Of a stretch of 64,000 nt of DNA, positions 62,712 through 64,000 are shown piece by piece (positions within the stretch are counted from its first letter, which is position 1; every line of letters begins with the position of its first letter). The stretch comes from Cololabis saira (Eukaryota > Chordata > Actinopteri > Beloniformes > Belonidae), in the NCBI RefSeq assembly GCF_033807715.1, contig NC_084606.1:34255861-34319860 (forward strand). The letters are read 5' to 3'. The notes below the pieces were generated by a model. That model was not told where the DNA came from. It saw nothing but the letters and a program-made list of their open reading frames with translations, and ran no database searches. The position numbers were made by a program, and so were the translations under genes.

Positions 62712-64000
62712 ATTAGGAAGTCTGCATCTGAACTGCAAAAGAAAAGATATGTGGAGTAGAAAGTGGCAGATAAAATAAGAAAAAGACGAGTGGCCCTCTT
62801 AAACATCTGCACCGCGGAGCAGACTGTCCTCCGGTAACCACTTTGATGAAGTGCGCGCCCCCCTGTTGTTCGACTTCCGTCGCGCCAGAGCTGCTGTTCC
62901 TATTTAAAGTATTAAGGAGCTTCTTCTTGGGGGGAAACTGGGAAGAAAAACGACCCGTGAAGAGAGTTTGTCAGACGGAGCGATTTCTGGGAAATCTCCC
63001 GTCTCGTGTTTCTCAGCGATATATTCATGTCTGTGAGGATTTTAGCAGAACTTTAGTGTTTTCTTTTATTCCAGATGTGATCCCCACACCGTGTCGGGCC
63101 TTATATAATTCTGGAAAAATAGGGAAAATCTCATCTTTTTTTTTTTTCCCCCCCACTTCTTATGAACTCGAGCAGCTCTTTGATTCTGCCGTCAATCTTT
63201 TAATTTCACCTCCAACAAAGCAAATTCAGTCCCCCAGCCAGGCGACCTGGGGTTAAATGACTTGTTGAAGAGCTCCTTGACAGGTTTTCACGGCGGTCCT
63301 TTTGTTTTTGTGTTTGAGTGTGTGTGTGTGTGAGAGTGTGTGTGTGTGTGTTGCTGGTGAGCTGCCCAGCCTAACAAATGGTAATTAGGTAGTAAAACCT
63401 GGACTAATGGCTCAGTACTCTGGTCATGTTTTGACTGAGTAGTACCTTATTCACATGCGCTTGGCACCGACACATACAAGAACATGGAGGCTGGGGAGTG
63501 AATTGTACTGGCAGCTCGGTCAGTCAGAGAGGCGCCGCCGGACGGACTGAGCGTGTGTGTGTGTGTGTGTGCGTGTGTGTGTGACTGTGTGTATGTGTGT
63601 GTGCACCTTAAGGACTTTCACCTTTGGATTTGACAGAAGAGTTTTTTGATTGCCACACTGGCACATGCTTGCGTTGCCTTTCAGAGCTCTGTAGTTACAC
63701 TAAAATAAAGTCTTGTCTTGGCTTGTTTGGTTGACACACACACACACACATACACACACACACACACATAGTGTCAGGTCTTGGGGAAGCCTTGCTCTTG
63801 CTCTTAATAGCAAACGCTCATAACAGATAATCCGATTCAGTCACCTTTCAGGAAGCGGGGTTCGGCCAAAAGAGTGACTGTGTAGTATCTCACACACACA
63901 CACATGCACACACACTTACTTCTTTTGTCAATACTGTTTTGCTCGTTCTGTTCTGGACAAAGCCCCTCTTCCCCCGCCTCTTTCCTCTGCTCTCTCTCTT
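62712..64000. other. Unassigned region with GT/AC microsatellites
   Basis: (TG)n at about 63318-63350 and 63552-63602, (AC)n at 63737-63769 and 63892-63914. No supported exon or TE terminus. If irs1 intron 3 is real, the terminal exon may lie here or beyond. Confidence 0.4.

Noticed and set aside
62843..63256. 137-codon frame near the right edge
   Set aside because: It reads through homopolymer runs and has no domain or splice support.

Overview
The window is nuclear DNA from a bony fish, most likely a percomorph teleost. The evidence is split vertebrate genes with GT/AG introns, a high density of fish-type DNA transposons (hAT, PIF/Harbinger-like, piggyBac-like and pogo MITEs), L2 LINE 3' ends, a tRNA-derived SINE, and very long tetranucleotide and dinucleotide microsatellites. 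No prokaryotic or viral gene organisation is present.

Two protein-coding genes are supported, both on the + strand. (1) 4633-17569: the last six exons of an AGFG-family gene (ArfGAP with FG repeats, probably agfg1). Its splice phases join perfectly and it ends in an NPF-rich tail with a terminal NPF-I-stop. The ArfGAP-domain exons lie left of the window. (2) 22175-46386 or beyond: irs1, insulin receptor substrate 1. Exon 1 encodes the PH domain, a 20-kb intron follows, exon 2 carries most of the PTB domain, a 320-bp intron follows, and one 3.2-kb exon encodes the PTB C-terminal helix and the whole tyrosine-motif tail (seven YxxM motifs, a GRB2-type YVSI and SHP2-type YIDL and YASI). AGFG1 and IRS1 are both at human 2q36, so the neighbourhood fits conserved synteny. 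A CpG-rich block at about 21.6-22.6 kb is the probable irs1 promoter and 5' UTR.

The rest is dominated by transposons, many with ends fixed by perfect target-site duplications (TSDs). A hAT MITE family (TIR TAGGAATGGGCGATAT) occurs five times (1-2394, 26580-27436, 29700-30772, 32943-33875, 58807-59856), each copy carrying 0.5-2.1 kb of GGAA/GAAA repeat. A piggyBac-like MITE (12187-13399) carries the same kind of tract, down to a shared complex interruption motif. Other families are a TAGGGCTGGGGATC hAT MITE (four copies), a CAGGGGCGTCAATT hAT element (two copies), a GGCCCCGTTTACAC MITE (two copies), a GC-rich palindromic MITE (four copies), several large foldback elements, a 2.46-kb hAT relic with a BED-finger remnant, and a decayed pogo/Tigger element at 60914-62709.

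Layout: 0-2.4 kb GGAA-bearing MITE; 2.4-19.5 kb agfg1 3' half with TE-filled introns and 3' UTR; 19.5-21.6 kb intergenic; 21.6-42.6 kb irs1 promoter, exon 1 and TE-rich intron 1; 42.6-46.4 kb irs1 exons 2-3; 46.4-64 kb intron 3 or downstream sequence with SINE, hAT, microsatellite and pogo insertions. All calls come from reading the sequence; no database search was run.
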